The notes under the pieces are model-generated. The model had not been told where the DNA came from, ran no database searches, and worked only from the letters and a program-made list of their open reading frames with translations. From Crossaster papposus (taxonomy: Eukaryota > Echinodermata > Asteroidea > Velatida > Solasteridae), in contig JBAIAA010000808.1 of assembly GCA_037893245.1 (NCBI GenBank), positions 248,001-312,000 of the forward strand: a DNA stretch of 64,000 nt, read 5' to 3'. The translations under genes and the position numbers were made by a program. This document shows, one piece after another, positions 40,370-51,099 of this stretch. The stretch's first letter is position 1. Every line of letters begins with the position of its first letter.

Positions 40370-40680
40370 TCTCGGGAAACATCAACAAATGCACAGACCA
40401 AAATTACAAATAAAAGCTTTAGATGCAATGTACAAAACATAATAACCAAGACAAAGACAAAATGCCATTCAGCTCCCGAAGGATTACCCAAAAGAAACAT
40501 TGTTCCTGTCGAGGGGTTCTCCAAGCTGAATGGGATACAAGAAACAATTATATAACAATATTGTAATTATAAATATTTAGCAGCAGCATAGCAACGGTCA
40601 AAGTCACAGTCAAGGCTATTATGGCCTAATTAGAAGTAAGGACCACTATATAAATTTAACCACGACAATTATTGGATGCC

Positions 40681-43600
40681 CTAATATGCCTGAAGGATTG
40701 GACTGGAACTGAACAGATGATCGCGTAAAGAATTAATGAATGGTTTATGTGAAGGTTCGATACAAAGGTCTCTAAGGTCACAAGGGAGAGAGTTAAAAAA
40801 CCTGGGGAAGAATTGAAAGGAAGAAAATTTTAAACAATTAGTCCTGCTGTACTGATGTTTAAAAAGCAAAGTTTCGGTCTTTCTAACATTTGGCAGTGGT
40901 AGGAAAGTTTCGGGAATGATGTTGTTCCTGTGTATACATTTAGTTATAAAGCATACAGTGAGGAATATCAGTCTGTTGTAGAGTGGAGGCAAGTGAAGTG
41001 CAGTTAGACGTTGTTCATAGGAGAGAGAATTAGAAACCAGAAATGGAAAGCAGGACCTAGTAAAGCGTCGTTGGATTGACTCGATGCATTCGATGTGATT
41101 TTTCTGGTGAGGAAGCCAGACAGGAGCACCATACTCTATAATAGGCCTGCAAAGAGAACAGTATAATTTGATCAGTACCTGTGGGTTTCGGGATTTGACT
41201 GTGCGGCGAATAAATCCGGCCAATTTAGCACATCTTGAACGAACCATTTGAACATGTTTTGACCAGGACAAGTCTTTTGAGATGATTATGCCAAGATACT
41301 TATACGAGTCAACAACTTCCATTGGGTGTGCCTCTTGTAGAGAGTACGCTGTGGTTACTGGCTTCCTAGATCGAGAAATGTGCATAATTTTACATTTATT
41401 TGAGTTTAGCATCATGTGATTATCTGTGCACCACTTACTAATGATATCGAGGTCATTCTGCAAAATGACAGTGTCATTAGCATTTCTAATTACTCTGTAC
41501 AAGACTGTGTCGTCTGCATACTGTGGGAGTAAAGATGTGACATAGTTGGGCAAATCTGATGTAAACAAATTAAATAACACAGGACCAAGAACTGAGCCTT
41601 GTGGGACACCAGATGTAACAGGTATCCAATCAGACTTGGCACCTGAAAAAAGAACACGCTGTTGGCGGTTGGAAAGGAAGTTTCTAATCCACATCCACAT
41701 GTTACTGCAAATGCCATACTTATGTAGTTTCTGTAAAAGAATAGAATGATCAACACGGTCAAAGGCTTTGGACCAATCAAGAAAGATTGCATCAACTCGT
41801 GCTGGTTTTGCTGCATCTAAAGCTCTGGCCCACGTGTCAAAAAGGGTAGTTAACTGAGTTATACAAGAACGTTTGGGTTGAAAACCATGCTGAGAGTCGG
41901 GTATAATGTTGTATTCTGCCGAGTGCTGAAGAAGTCTTTTTGATACAAAGCCTTCAAGCATTTTACATGGAACAGAGCAAAGGGAAATTGGGCGATAGTT
42001 AGCAATGATCGATTTATCTCCAGTTTTGAATAGTGGAAAAACATTTCCTAGCTTCCAATCCTGTGGAACTGCACCTGTAGAAAGGCTAAAATTGAAAATT
42101 TTCGTCAGAACAGGAGATACAGAGGAGCCAGCAAGCTTGAGTATTGCCGGTGAAATGCCATCGGACCCAGGTGGTTTAGAAGAGTTGAGCTTCTTGATGG
42201 CCATCAGTACGTCCCCTTCGTTTACCTTGAGGGTATTCACAGGAGTAATACCAGGATACGTGTCACAGGATGAGATGAGGGGAACGGTGAAATGGTGTGG
42301 GGAGAAATTACTTTGAAAATGAGCATTGAAAGCATCAGCGATGTCAGCTGGAGTGCTAAAATTACTGTCACCCTGTTTAAATACATTAACTGGGTGGGAA
42401 TCCCTCTTACTCTTTACAAATGACCAAAAGCGCTTGGGGTTACGTTTACAATCAGTAGATAGATTCTGAATATAATCATTATAGGAAGCTTTGGTCATAC
42501 GCTTAACAAGTGCTCTTAAGTCTTTATACTTGTTCCATAAATTTGTATTGTTTTTATGAGCAACAGCTTTCCGGTACATTCTGTTCTTTTTCCTGGAAGC
42601 ACTGATAATTTCACGGGTAATCCATGGTGATCGACGTTGACCCTTTGACACAGCGGTGGGGACTATGTCCTTCACAGTGGCATGTATCAGTGTCGTGAAA
42701 TTATCCCAAGTTTCATCCATGTCGGTTTCATCAAGAAATAGGTTCCAAGGAATACACTCCATCGTCCTCTTGAAATCTGTGATGTCGGCCTTGTGAAATT
42801 GATAAAATGTCCGGTGAAGAACTAGGTTTGGGGAAGCAGTATTAATATTGAAGTGCACAGAGTCGTGATCACTGTTACCTAGGCAAGAGCCGCGACGAAT
42901 ATTGGTACTCCAGTTAGGGTTGTTGCAAAAAATAAGGTCTAGCATTGAATCGGTGCCGCGGGAATTACGTCTTGTCGGAAATGAGACAAGTTGAGACATT
43001 CCCATGGATTCAGTAATGTCACGAACAAATCCAGAATGGCAGTCAAGGACTGGAGCGTTTTGCAGATAAACATCAGGCAAAGTGGTGCAGGGTATCCGTA
43101 GATTGAAGTCTCCAAGAAGAAAAATGGCTTTGAACTTGTGGCTACATGGCGAGATTTGGCCGAGTGAAAAAGCCAGTGCATCGTCGAAGCCTGCGGTTGA
43201 AGTTGGTGGACGATAGCAAGTGCCGAAAAGAAGTTTCCCTTTGTTCTGAGGGAGGGTAACTTGAACCCAGATCAGTTCGCACTGATTGAAGTTGGCCTGG
43301 ATGGTTGATGAGGGTTCAAACTCACGTCTTCTGGATGGCATGAGGGTGCTCTTACATGCAAATAGAACACCACCACCATTGCGATTTCTGTCATTTCGGA
43401 AAATTTGATACGAGGGGTCAAGAATCTCACCATCAGCGATGTCTGGACACAGCCAAGTCTCAGACACACATGCGATGTCAATGTGGTTGGATGCAAGTTC
43501 AGTTTGAAGCTCGAGGATCTTATTGACAATACTCCTGGCATTGAGTAGGATACACTTCAAGTGACTAGTGCTGGTGTCCTCATCAGAGTGGTGTGAAGGG

Positions 43601-43812
43601 CCTGGGTTTGGTTCAACATCTCCTGATTTGAGCAGCTGAAATGTACATACAGAGTTGCTGTAGTATGGGATTCTCATCTTGAAGAACTTCACATGTCCAC
43701 TTCTGTAGTTTACAGCTGGTCCAGAGAAGCGAACAATAGGGTCAGCAGGAAGGTCACAGTGGATGAATAGGATAGATGCCAGGATAAGCAGCTTACCAAG
43801 ATAAACAGCCAT
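40681..43812 (-). CDS. LINE polyprotein: 2A leader, APE endonuclease, reverse transcriptase (1043 aa)
   Basis: Catalyses target-primed retrotransposition: nicks DNA and copies the element RNA into it. Residues 1-19 are hydrophobic and signal-peptide-like. Residues 64-72 (GDVEPNPGP) are a canonical 2A motif predicted to release a 71-residue leader from a 972-residue enzyme. The endonuclease (about 86-320) keeps N91, E118 (SETW), GTCYRPP at 197, GDFN with D235/N237, D292 (LDLIFCN) and SDH at 314-316. The reverse transcriptase (about 545-850) shows KPPGSDG at 546, YRPISL at 606, HGFQPKRS at 642, catalytic D679 in LDWSKAFD, SGVPQGSVLGP at 734 and YADD at 765-768. The C-terminal region lacks RNase H. 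All catalytic residues I could check are present. The start is the first in-frame ATG after a TGA at 43873-43875, with A at -3 and G at +4; the stop is TAG. There is no separate ORF1. Confidence 0.96.
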   Translation of the reverse strand: MAVYLGKLLILASILFIHCDLPADPIVRFSGPAVNYRSGHVKFFKMRIPYYSNSVCTFQLLKSGDVEPNPGPSHHSDEDTSTSHLKCILLNARSIVNKILELQTELASNHIDIACVSETWLCPDIADGEILDPSYQIFRNDRNRNGGGVLFACKSTLMPSRRREFEPSSTIQANFNQCELIWVQVTLPQNKGKLLFGTCYRPPTSTAGFDDALAFSLGQISPCSHKFKAIFLLGDFNLRIPCTTLPDVYLQNAPVLDCHSGFVRDITESMGMSQLVSFPTRRNSRGTDSMLDLIFCNNPNWSTNIRRGSCLGNSDHDSVHFNINTASPNLVLHRTFYQFHKADITDFKRTMECIPWNLFLDETDMDETWDNFTTLIHATVKDIVPTAVSKGQRRSPWITREIISASRKKNRMYRKAVAHKNNTNLWNKYKDLRALVKRMTKASYNDYIQNLSTDCKRNPKRFWSFVKSKRDSHPVNVFKQGDSNFSTPADIADAFNAHFQSNFSPHHFTVPLISSCDTYPGITPVNTLKVNEGDVLMAIKKLNSSKPPGSDGISPAILKLAGSSVSPVLTKIFNFSLSTGAVPQDWKLGNVFPLFKTGDKSIIANYRPISLCSVPCKMLEGFVSKRLLQHSAEYNIIPDSQHGFQPKRSCITQLTTLFDTWARALDAAKPARVDAIFLDWSKAFDRVDHSILLQKLHKYGICSNMWMWIRNFLSNRQQRVLFSGAKSDWIPVTSGVPQGSVLGPVLFNLFTSDLPNYVTSLLPQYADDTVLYRVIRNANDTVILQNDLDIISKWCTDNHMMLNSNKCKIMHISRSRKPVTTAYSLQEAHPMEVVDSYKYLGIIISKDLSWSKHVQMVRSRCAKLAGFIRRTVKSRNPQVLIKLYCSLCRPIIEYGAPVWLPHQKNHIECIESIQRRFTRSCFPFLVSNSLSYEQRLTALHLPPLYNRLIFLTVCFITKCIHRNNIIPETFLPLPNVRKTETLLFKHQYSRTNCLKFSSFQFFPRFFNSLPCDLRDLCIEPSHKPFINSLRDHLFSSSPILQAY
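41263..42180 (-). other. Reverse transcriptase domain of the LINE
   Basis: Residues about 545-850. The seven-block polymerase pattern is complete, with aspartates D679, D767 and D768 forming the catalytic triad, followed by the LNSNKCK and YKYLGI blocks of the thumb-proximal region. YADD rather than FADD is normal variation among LINEs. Confidence 0.93.
42853..43557 (-). other. APE-type endonuclease domain of the LINE
   Basis: Residues about 86-320. Motifs in order: LLNARS (N91), VSETWL (E118), NGGGVL (145), GTCYRPP, LLGDFNL (D235, N237), SMLDLIFCN (D292) and NSDHDS (D315, H316). All expected metal-binding and catalytic positions of the exonuclease-endonuclease-phosphatase fold are present. 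Confidence 0.92.
43597..43623 (-). other. 2A-like ribosome-skipping motif
   Basis: Codes for GDVEPNPGP (residues 64-72), preceded by the hydrophobic context FQLLKS. It matches the D(V/I)ExNPGP consensus exactly. In 2A sequences the ribosome fails to join the final Gly and Pro, here G71 and P72, and continues, giving two products from one frame. Such motifs near the N terminus are known in trypanosome L1Tc and in several APE-type LINEs of invertebrates. Confidence 0.9.
43756..43812 (-). other. Hydrophobic signal-peptide-like N terminus of LINE ORF
   Basis: Residues 1-19: a lysine at position 7 followed by the hydrophobic run LLILASILFI and a cysteine at 19. Length and composition fit a signal peptide or a single membrane anchor. 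It lies upstream of the 2A motif, so it would normally leave with the 71-residue leader. Signal-peptide identity is inference; no cleavage assay or predictor was run. Confidence 0.55.
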
Positions 43813-44086
43813 TGTTGAAAGTTGTATGGTTGAGTGGGCATCAAGCTTGCTGAGTAGAAAATGGCTTCCGTCTCAGTCCAAGTATGAGAAAATTTGACAC
43901 CAAGTTTTCATAAAATACTCCAAGATTCTGTTGAGTATCTAGCAGAGGATGGTCCAGTATGGACTATACTTCTAGATGTAAAGCCTGAATCAAGAATTGA
44001 TTGATTATGTGCTCTCAAACAATTGTAGGTGCCACTGGAAGTGGAGCAAGAGCTGGGGCCTGTTGACTCACTCACTTACTACTGCT
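43813..44086 (-). other. LINE 5' leader
   Basis: The 274 bases between the satellite junction and the ATG. It holds a 12-codon upstream ORF (43873-43911), in frame with the main ORF and ending in TGA. No ORF1 is visible. LINEs of this type carry internal promoters here, but I recognise no defined promoter element. Whether this is the natural 5' end or a truncation cannot be told from one copy. Confidence 0.75.
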
Positions 44087-44091
44087 CTTCT
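44087..44091 (+). repeat. Candidate LINE target-site duplication, right
   Basis: CTTCT at the element's 5' side, continuing directly into GAGCAGGCTGAG, the second half of the interrupted monomer. It pairs with 40341-40345. Confidence 0.6.
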
Positions 44092-47000
44092 GAGCAGGCT
44101 GAGTGAGACACGTGGATATACTCTATCTCTGTATTCTACATCTGCTGTTCCTTTTGAGCAGGCTGAGTGAGGTGTAGATCAGACACGTGGATATACTCCA
44201 TCTCTGTCTTCTACCTCTGCTGTTCCTTCTGAGCAGGCTGAGTGAGGTGTATATCAGACACGTGGATATACTCTATCTCTGTCTTCTACCTCTGCTTTTC
44301 CTTCTGATCAGGCTGAGTGAGGTGTAGATCAGACACGTGGATATACTCTATCTCTGTCTTCTACATCTGCTGTTCCTTCTGAGCGGGCTGAATGAGACAC
44401 GTGGATATACTCTATCTCTGTCTTCTACCTCTGCTGTTCCTTTTGAGCAGGCTGACTGAGGTGTAGAACAGACACGTGGATATACTCTATCTTTGTCTTC
44501 TACCTCTGCTTTTCCTTCTGATCAGGCTGATTGAGATGTAGATCAGACACGTGGATATACTCTATCTCTGTCTTCTACATCTGCTGTTCCTTTTGAGCAG
44601 ACTGAGTGAGGTGTAGATCAAACACGTGGATATACTCTATCTCTGTCTTCTACCTCTGCTGTTCCTTCTGAGCGGGCTGAGTGAGGTGTAGATCAGACAC
44701 GTGGATATAACGCTATCTGTGTCTTCTACCTCTGCTGTTCCTTCTGAGCAGGCTGAGTGAGACAAGTGGATATACTCTATCTCTGTCTTCTACCTCTGCT
44801 GTTCCTTCTGAGCAGGCTGAGTGAGGTGTAGATCAGACACGTGGATATACTATATATATGTCTTCTACCTCCGATGTTCCTTCTGAGCAGGCTGAGTGAG
44901 GTGTAGATCAGACACGTGGATATAATCTATCTCTGTCTTCTACCTCTGCTGTTCCTTCTGAGCAGGCTGACTGAGGTGTAGATCAGACACGTGGATATAC
45001 TCTATCTCTGTCTTCTACCTCTGCTGTTCCTTCTGAGCAGGCTGAGTGAGACACGTGAATATACTATATCTCCGTCTTCTACCTCTGCTGTTCCTTCTGA
45101 GCAGGCTGAGTGAGGTGTAGATCAGACACGTGGATATACTCTATCTCTGTATTCTATCTCTGCAGTTCCGTCTGAGCATGCTGAGTGAGGTGTAGATCAG
45201 ACACGTGGATATACTCTATATATGTCTTCTACCTCTGCTGTTCCTTCTGAGTAGGCTGAGTGAGAGACGTGGATATACTCTATCTCTGTCTTCTACCTCT
45301 GCTGTTCCTTCTGAGTGAGACACGTGACACATGAGACACAGGCTGAGTGAGACACGTGGATATACTCTATCTCTGTCTTCTACCTGTGCTGTTCCTTCTG
45401 AGCAGGCTGAGTGAGACACGTGGATATACTCTATCTCTGTATTCTACATCTGCTGTTCCTTTTGAGCAGGCTGAGTGAGGTGTAGATCAGACACGTGGAT
45501 ATACTCCATCTCTGTCTTCTACCTCTGCTGTTCCTTCTGAGCAGGCTGAGTGAGGTGTATATCAGACACGTGGATATACTCTATCTCTGCATTCTACCTC
45601 TGCTGTTCCTTCTGAGCAGGCTGAGTGAGACACGTGGATATACTATATCTCTGTCTTCTACCTATGCTGTTCCTTCTGAGCAGGCTGAGTGAGACACGTG
45701 GATATACTCTATCTCTGTCTTCTACCTCTGCTGTTCCTTCTGAGCAGGCTGAGTGAGACACGTGGATATACTCTATCTCTGTCTTATACATCTGCTGTTC
45801 CTTTTGAGCAGGCTGAGTGAGGTGTAGATCAGACACGTGGATATACTCTATATCTGTCTTCTACCTCTGTTGTTCCTTCTGAGCGGGCTGAGTGAGGTGT
45901 AGATCAGACACGTGGATATACTCTATCTGTGTCTTCTACCTCTGCTGTTCCTTCTGAGCAGGCTGAGTGAGGTGTAGATCAGACACGTGGATATACTCTA
46001 TCTCTGTCTTCTACCTCTGCTCTTCCTTCTGAGCAGGCTGAGTGAGACACGTGGATATACTCTATCTCTGTCTTCTACCTCTGCTGTTCCTTCTGAGCAG
46101 GCTGAGTGAGGTGTAGATCAGACACGTCGATATACTCTATCTCTGTCTTCTACCTCTGCTGTTCCTTCTGAGCAGACTGAGTGAGGTGTAGATCAGACAC
46201 GTGGATATACTCTATCTCTGTCTTCTACCTCTGCTTTTCCTTCTGATCAGGCTGAGTGAGGTGTAGATCAGACACGTGGATATACTCTATCTCTGTCTTC
46301 TACATCTGCTGTTCTTTCTGAGCGGGCTGAATGAGACACGTGGATATACTCTATCTCTGTCTTCTACCTCTGCTGTTCCTTTTGAGCAGGCTGACTGAGG
46401 TGTAGAACAGACACGTGGATATACTCTATCTTTGTCTTCTACCTCTGCTTTTCCTTCTGATCAGGCTGATTGAGATGTAGATCAGACACGTGGATATACT
46501 CTATCTCTGTCTTCTACATCTGCTGTTCCTTTTGAGCAGACTGAGTGAGGTGTAGATCAAACACGTGGATATACTCTATCTCTGTCTTCTACCTCTGCTG
46601 TTCCTTCTGAGCGGGCTGAGTGAGGTGTAGATCAGACACGTGGATATAACGCTATCTGTGTCTTCTACCTCTGCTGTTCCTTCTGAGCAGGCTGAGTGAG
46701 ACAAGTGGATATACTCTATCTCTGTCTTCTACCTTTGCTGTTCCTTCTGAGCAGGCTGAGTGAGGTGTAGATCAGACACGTGGATATACTATATATATGT
46801 CTTCTACCTCCGATGTTCCTTCTGAGCAGGCTGAGTGAGGTGTAGATCAGACACGTGGATATAATCTATCTCTGTCTTCTACCTCTGCTGTTCCTTCTGA
46901 GCAGGCTGACTGAGGTGTAGATCAGACACGTGGATATACTCTATCTCTGTCTTCTACCTCTGCTGTTCCTTCTGAGCAGGCTGAGTGAGACACGTGAATA

Positions 47001-49990
47001 TACTATATCTCCGTCTTCTACCTCTGCTGTTCCTTCTGAGCAGGCTGAGTGAGGTGTAGATCAGACACGTGGATATACTCTATCTCTGTATTCTATCTCT
47101 GCTGTTCCTTCTGAGCATGCTGAGTGAGGTGTAGATCAGACACGTGGATATACTCTATATATGTCTTCTACCTCTGCTGTTCCTTCTGAGTAGGCTGAGT
47201 GAGAGACGTGGATATACTCTATCTCTGTCTTCTACCTCTGCTGTTCCTTCTGAGTGAGACACGTGACACATGAGACACAGGCTGAGTGAGACACGTGGAT
47301 ATACTCTATCTCTGTCTTCTACCTGTGCTGTTCCTTCTGAGCAGGCTGAGTGAGACACGTGGATATACTCTATCTCTGTATTCTACATCTGCTGTTCCTT
47401 TTGAGCAGGCTGAGTGAGGTGTAGATCAGACACGTGGATATACTCCATCTCTGTCTTCTACCTCTGCTGTTCCTTCTGAGCAGGCTGACTGAGGTGTAGA
47501 TCAGACACGTGGATATACTCTATCTCTGTCTTCTACCTCTGCTGTTCCTTCTGAGCAGGCTGAGTGAGACACGTGAATATACTATATCTCCGTCTTCTAC
47601 CTCTACTGTTCCTTCTGAGCAGGCTGAGTGAGGTGTAGATCAGACACGTGGATATACTCTATCTCTGTATTCTATCTCTGCTGTTCCTTCTGAGCATGCT
47701 GAGTGAGGTGTAGATCAGACACGTGGATATACTCTATATATGTCTTCTACCTCTGCTGTTCCTTCTGAGTAGGCTGAGTGAGAGACGTGGATATACTCTA
47801 TCTCTGTCTTCTACCTCTGCTGTTCCTTCTGAGTGAGACACGTGACACATGAGACACAGGCTGAGTGAGACACGTGGATATACTCTATCTCTGTCTTCTA
47901 CCTGTGCTGTTCCTTCTGAGCAGGCTGAGTGAGACACGTGGATATACTCTATCTCTGTATTCTACATCTGCTGTTCCTTTTGAGCAGGCTGAGTGAGGTG
48001 TAGATCAGACACGTGGATATACTCCATCTCTGTCTTCTACCTCTGCTGTTCCTTCTGAGCAGGCTGAGTGAGGTGTATATCAGACACGTGGATATACTCT
48101 ATCTCTGCATTCTACCTCTGCTGTTCCTTCTGAGCAGGCTTAGTGAGACACGTGGATATACAATATCTCTGTTTTCTACCTATGCTGTTCCTTCTGAGCA
48201 GGCTGAGTGAGACACGTGGATATACTCTATCTCTGTCTTCTACCTCTGCTGTTCCTTCTGAGCAGGCTGAGTGAGACACGTGGATATACTCTATCTCTGT
48301 CTTATACATCTGCTGTTCCTTTTGAGCAGGCTGAGTGAGGTGTAGATCAGACACGTGGATATACTCTATCTCTGTCTTCTACCTCTGTTGTTCCTTCTGA
48401 GCGGGCTGAGTGAGGTGTAGATCAGACACGTGGATATACTCTATCTGTGTCTTCTACCTCTGCTGTTCCTTCTGAGCAGGCTGAGTGAGGTGTAGATCAG
48501 ACACGTGGATATACTCTATCTCTGTCTTCTACCTCTGCTCTTCCTTCTGAGCAGGCTGAGTGAGACACGTGGATATACTCTATCTCTGTCTTCTACCTCT
48601 GCTGTTCCTTCTGAGCAGGCTGAGTGAGGTGTAGATCAGACACGTCGATATACTCTATCTCTGTCTTCTACCTCTGCTGTTCCTTCTGAGCAGACTGAGT
48701 GAGGTGTAGATCAGACACGTGGATATACTCTATCTCTGTCTTCTACCTCTGCTTTTCCTTCTGATCAGGCTGAGTGAGGTGTAGATCAGACACGTGGATA
48801 TACTCTATCTCTGTCTTCTACATCTGCTGTTCTTTCTGAGCGGGCTGAATGAGACACGTGGATATACTCTATCTCTGTCTTCTACCTCTGCTGTTCCTTT
48901 TGAGCAGGCTGACTGAGGTGTAGAACAGACACGTGGATATACTCTATCTTTGTCTTCTACCTCTGCTTTTCCTTCTGATCAGGCTGATTGAGATGTAGAT
49001 CAGACACGTGGATATACTCTATCTCTGTCTTCTACATCTGCTGTTTCTTTTGAGCAGACTGAGTGAGGTGTAGATCAAACACGTGGATATACTCTATCTC
49101 TGTCTTCTACCTCTGCTGTTCCTTCTGAGCGGGCTGAGTGAGGTGTAGATCAGACACGTGGATATACGCTATCTGTGTATTCTATCTCTGCTGTTCCTTC
49201 TGAGCATGCTGAGTGAGGTGTAGATCAGACACGTGGATATACTCTATATATGTCTTCTACCTCTGCTGTTCCTTCTGAGTAGGCTGAGTGAGAGACGTGG
49301 ATATACTCTATCTCTGTCTTCTACCTCTGCTGTTCCTTCTGAGTGAGACACGTGACACATGAGACACAGGCTGAGTGAGACACGTGGATATACTCTATCT
49401 CTGTCTTCTACCTGTGCTGTTCCTTCTGAGCAGGCTGAGTGAGACACGTGGATATACTCTATCTCTGTATTCTACATCTGCTGTTCCTTTTGAGCAGGCT
49501 GAGTGAGGTGTAGATCAGACACGTGGATATACTCCATCTCTGTCTTCTACCTCTGCTGTTCCTTCTGAGCAGGCTGAGTGAGGTGTATATCAGACACGTG
49601 GATATACTCTATCTCTGCATTCTACCTCTGCTGTTCCTTCTGAGCAGGCTTAGTGAGACACGTGGATATACAATATCTCTGTTTTCTACCTATGCTGTTC
49701 CTTCTGAGCAGGCTGAGTGAGACACGTGGATATACTCTATCTCTGTCTTCTACCTCTGCTGTTCCTTCTGAGCAGGCTGAGTGAGACACGTGGATATACT
49801 CTATCTCTGTCTTATACATCTGCTGTTCCTTTTGAGCAGGCTGAGTGAGGTGTAGATCAGACACGTGGATATACTCTATCTCTGTCTTCTACCTCTGTTG
49901 TTCCTTCTGAGCGGGCTGAGTGAGGTGTAGATCAGACACGTGGATATACTCTATCTGTGTCTTCTACCTCTGCTGTTCCTTCTGAGCAGG
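44092..49990 (+). repeat. 87-bp-monomer domain right of the LINE
   Basis: HOR blocks marked by the GACACATGAG irregular monomer at 45326, 47265, 47844 and 49354. Steps are 1939, 579 and 1510 bp; each resolves into S, L and one 87-bp monomer (1939 needs one extra base, found as GGATATAACGC instead of GGATATACGC). The 579-bp step repeats the period at 25971-27128. No GGATATCC monomer occurs between 37081 and 51601. Confidence 0.82.
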
Positions 49991-51099
49991 CTGAGTGAGG
50001 TGTAGATCAGACACGTGGATATACTCTATCTCTGTCTTCTACCTCTGCTCTTCCTTCTGAGCAGGCTGAGTGAGACACGTGGATATACTCTATCTCTGTC
50101 TTCTACCTCTGCTGTTCCTTCTGAGCAGGCTGAGTGAGGTGTAGATCAGACACGTCGATATACTCTATCTCTGTCTTCTACCTCTGCTGTTCCTTCTGAG
50201 CAGACTGAGTGAGGTGTAGATCAGACACGTGGATATACTCTATCTCTGTCTTCTACCTCTGCTTTTCCTTCTGATCAGGCTGAGTGAGGTGTAGATCAGA
50301 CACGTGGATATACTCTATCTCTGTCTTCTACATCTGCTGTTCTTTCTGAGCGGGCTGAATGAGACACGTGGATATACTCTATCTCTGTCTTCTACCTCTG
50401 CTGTTCCTTTTGAGCAGGCTGACTGAGGTGTAGAACAGACACGTGGATATACTCTATCTTTGTCTTCTACCTCTGCTTTTCCTTCTGATCAGGCTGATTG
50501 AGATGTAGATCAGACACGTGGATATACTCTATCTCTGTCTTCTACATCTGCTGTTTCTTTTGAGCAGACTGAGTGAGGTGTAGATCAAACACGTGGATAT
50601 ACTCTATCTCTGTCTTCTACCTCTGCTGTTCCTTCTGAGCGGGCTGAGTGAGGTGTAGATCAGACACGTGGATATACGCTATCTGTGTCTTCTACCTCTG
50701 CTGTTCCTTCTGAGCAGGCTGAGTGAGACAAGTGGATATACTCTATCTCTGTCTTCTACCTCTGCTGTTCCTTCTGAGCAGGCTGAGTGAGGTGTAGATC
50801 AGACACGTGGATATACTATATCTATGTCTTCTACCTCCGATGTTCAATCTGAGCAGGCTGAGTGAGGTGTAGATCAGACACGTGGATATAATCTATCTCT
50901 GTCTTCTACCTCTGCTGTTCCTTCTGAGCAGGCTGACTGAGGTGTAGATCAGACACGTGGATATACTCTATCTCTGTCTTCTACCTCTGCTGTTCCTTCT
51001 GAGCAGGCTGAGTGAGGTGTAATTCAGACACGTGGATATACTCTATCTCTGGCTTCGACCTCTGTTGTTCATTCTGAGCAGGCCGAGTGAGGTGTAGAT

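Larger units (their letters stand above)
40346..40680 (-). other. LINE 3' untranslated region
   Basis: The 335 bases between the TAG stop and the satellite junction. AT-rich, with no long frame in element sense. It includes the AATAAA hexamer and heptamer tail. A plus-strand frame running from satellite into this region is fortuitous. Confidence 0.85.
40346..44086 (-). mobile_element. Non-LTR retrotransposon (LINE), CR1/L2-like, 3741 bp
   Basis: The only non-satellite DNA in the window. Read on the minus strand it has a 274-bp leader, a 1043-codon ORF with APE-type endonuclease and reverse transcriptase, a 335-bp 3' end with AATAAA, and a short heptamer tail. There are no long terminal repeats, no RNase H and no gag-like frame, which fits the CR1/L2/Rex1 part of the Jockey group; the exact clade is not assigned. 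The ORF is unbroken, so the copy looks young, although a complete 5' end cannot be proven from one copy. Junctions are exact because the interrupted satellite monomer exists empty elsewhere in the array. Confidence 0.95.

Noticed and set aside
40277-40555. 92-codon plus-strand frame
   Set aside because: It starts in satellite and runs antisense through the LINE 3' end; a chance chimera across the insertion junction.
41490-43541. Several 61-108 codon frames inside the LINE, on both strands
   Set aside because: All overlap the 1043-codon endonuclease/RT frame in other phases and show no family motifs.
43597-43623. 2A motif as evidence of a picornavirus-like insert
   Set aside because: 2A is followed directly by APE endonuclease and LINE reverse transcriptase in one frame, and such motifs are known in LINEs. 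No capsid or viral polymerase is present.
40346-44086. LTR retroelement or DNA transposon
   Set aside because: There are no terminal direct or inverted repeats, no integrase, protease, RNase H or transposase; endonuclease plus RT with a simple-repeat tail is LINE architecture.
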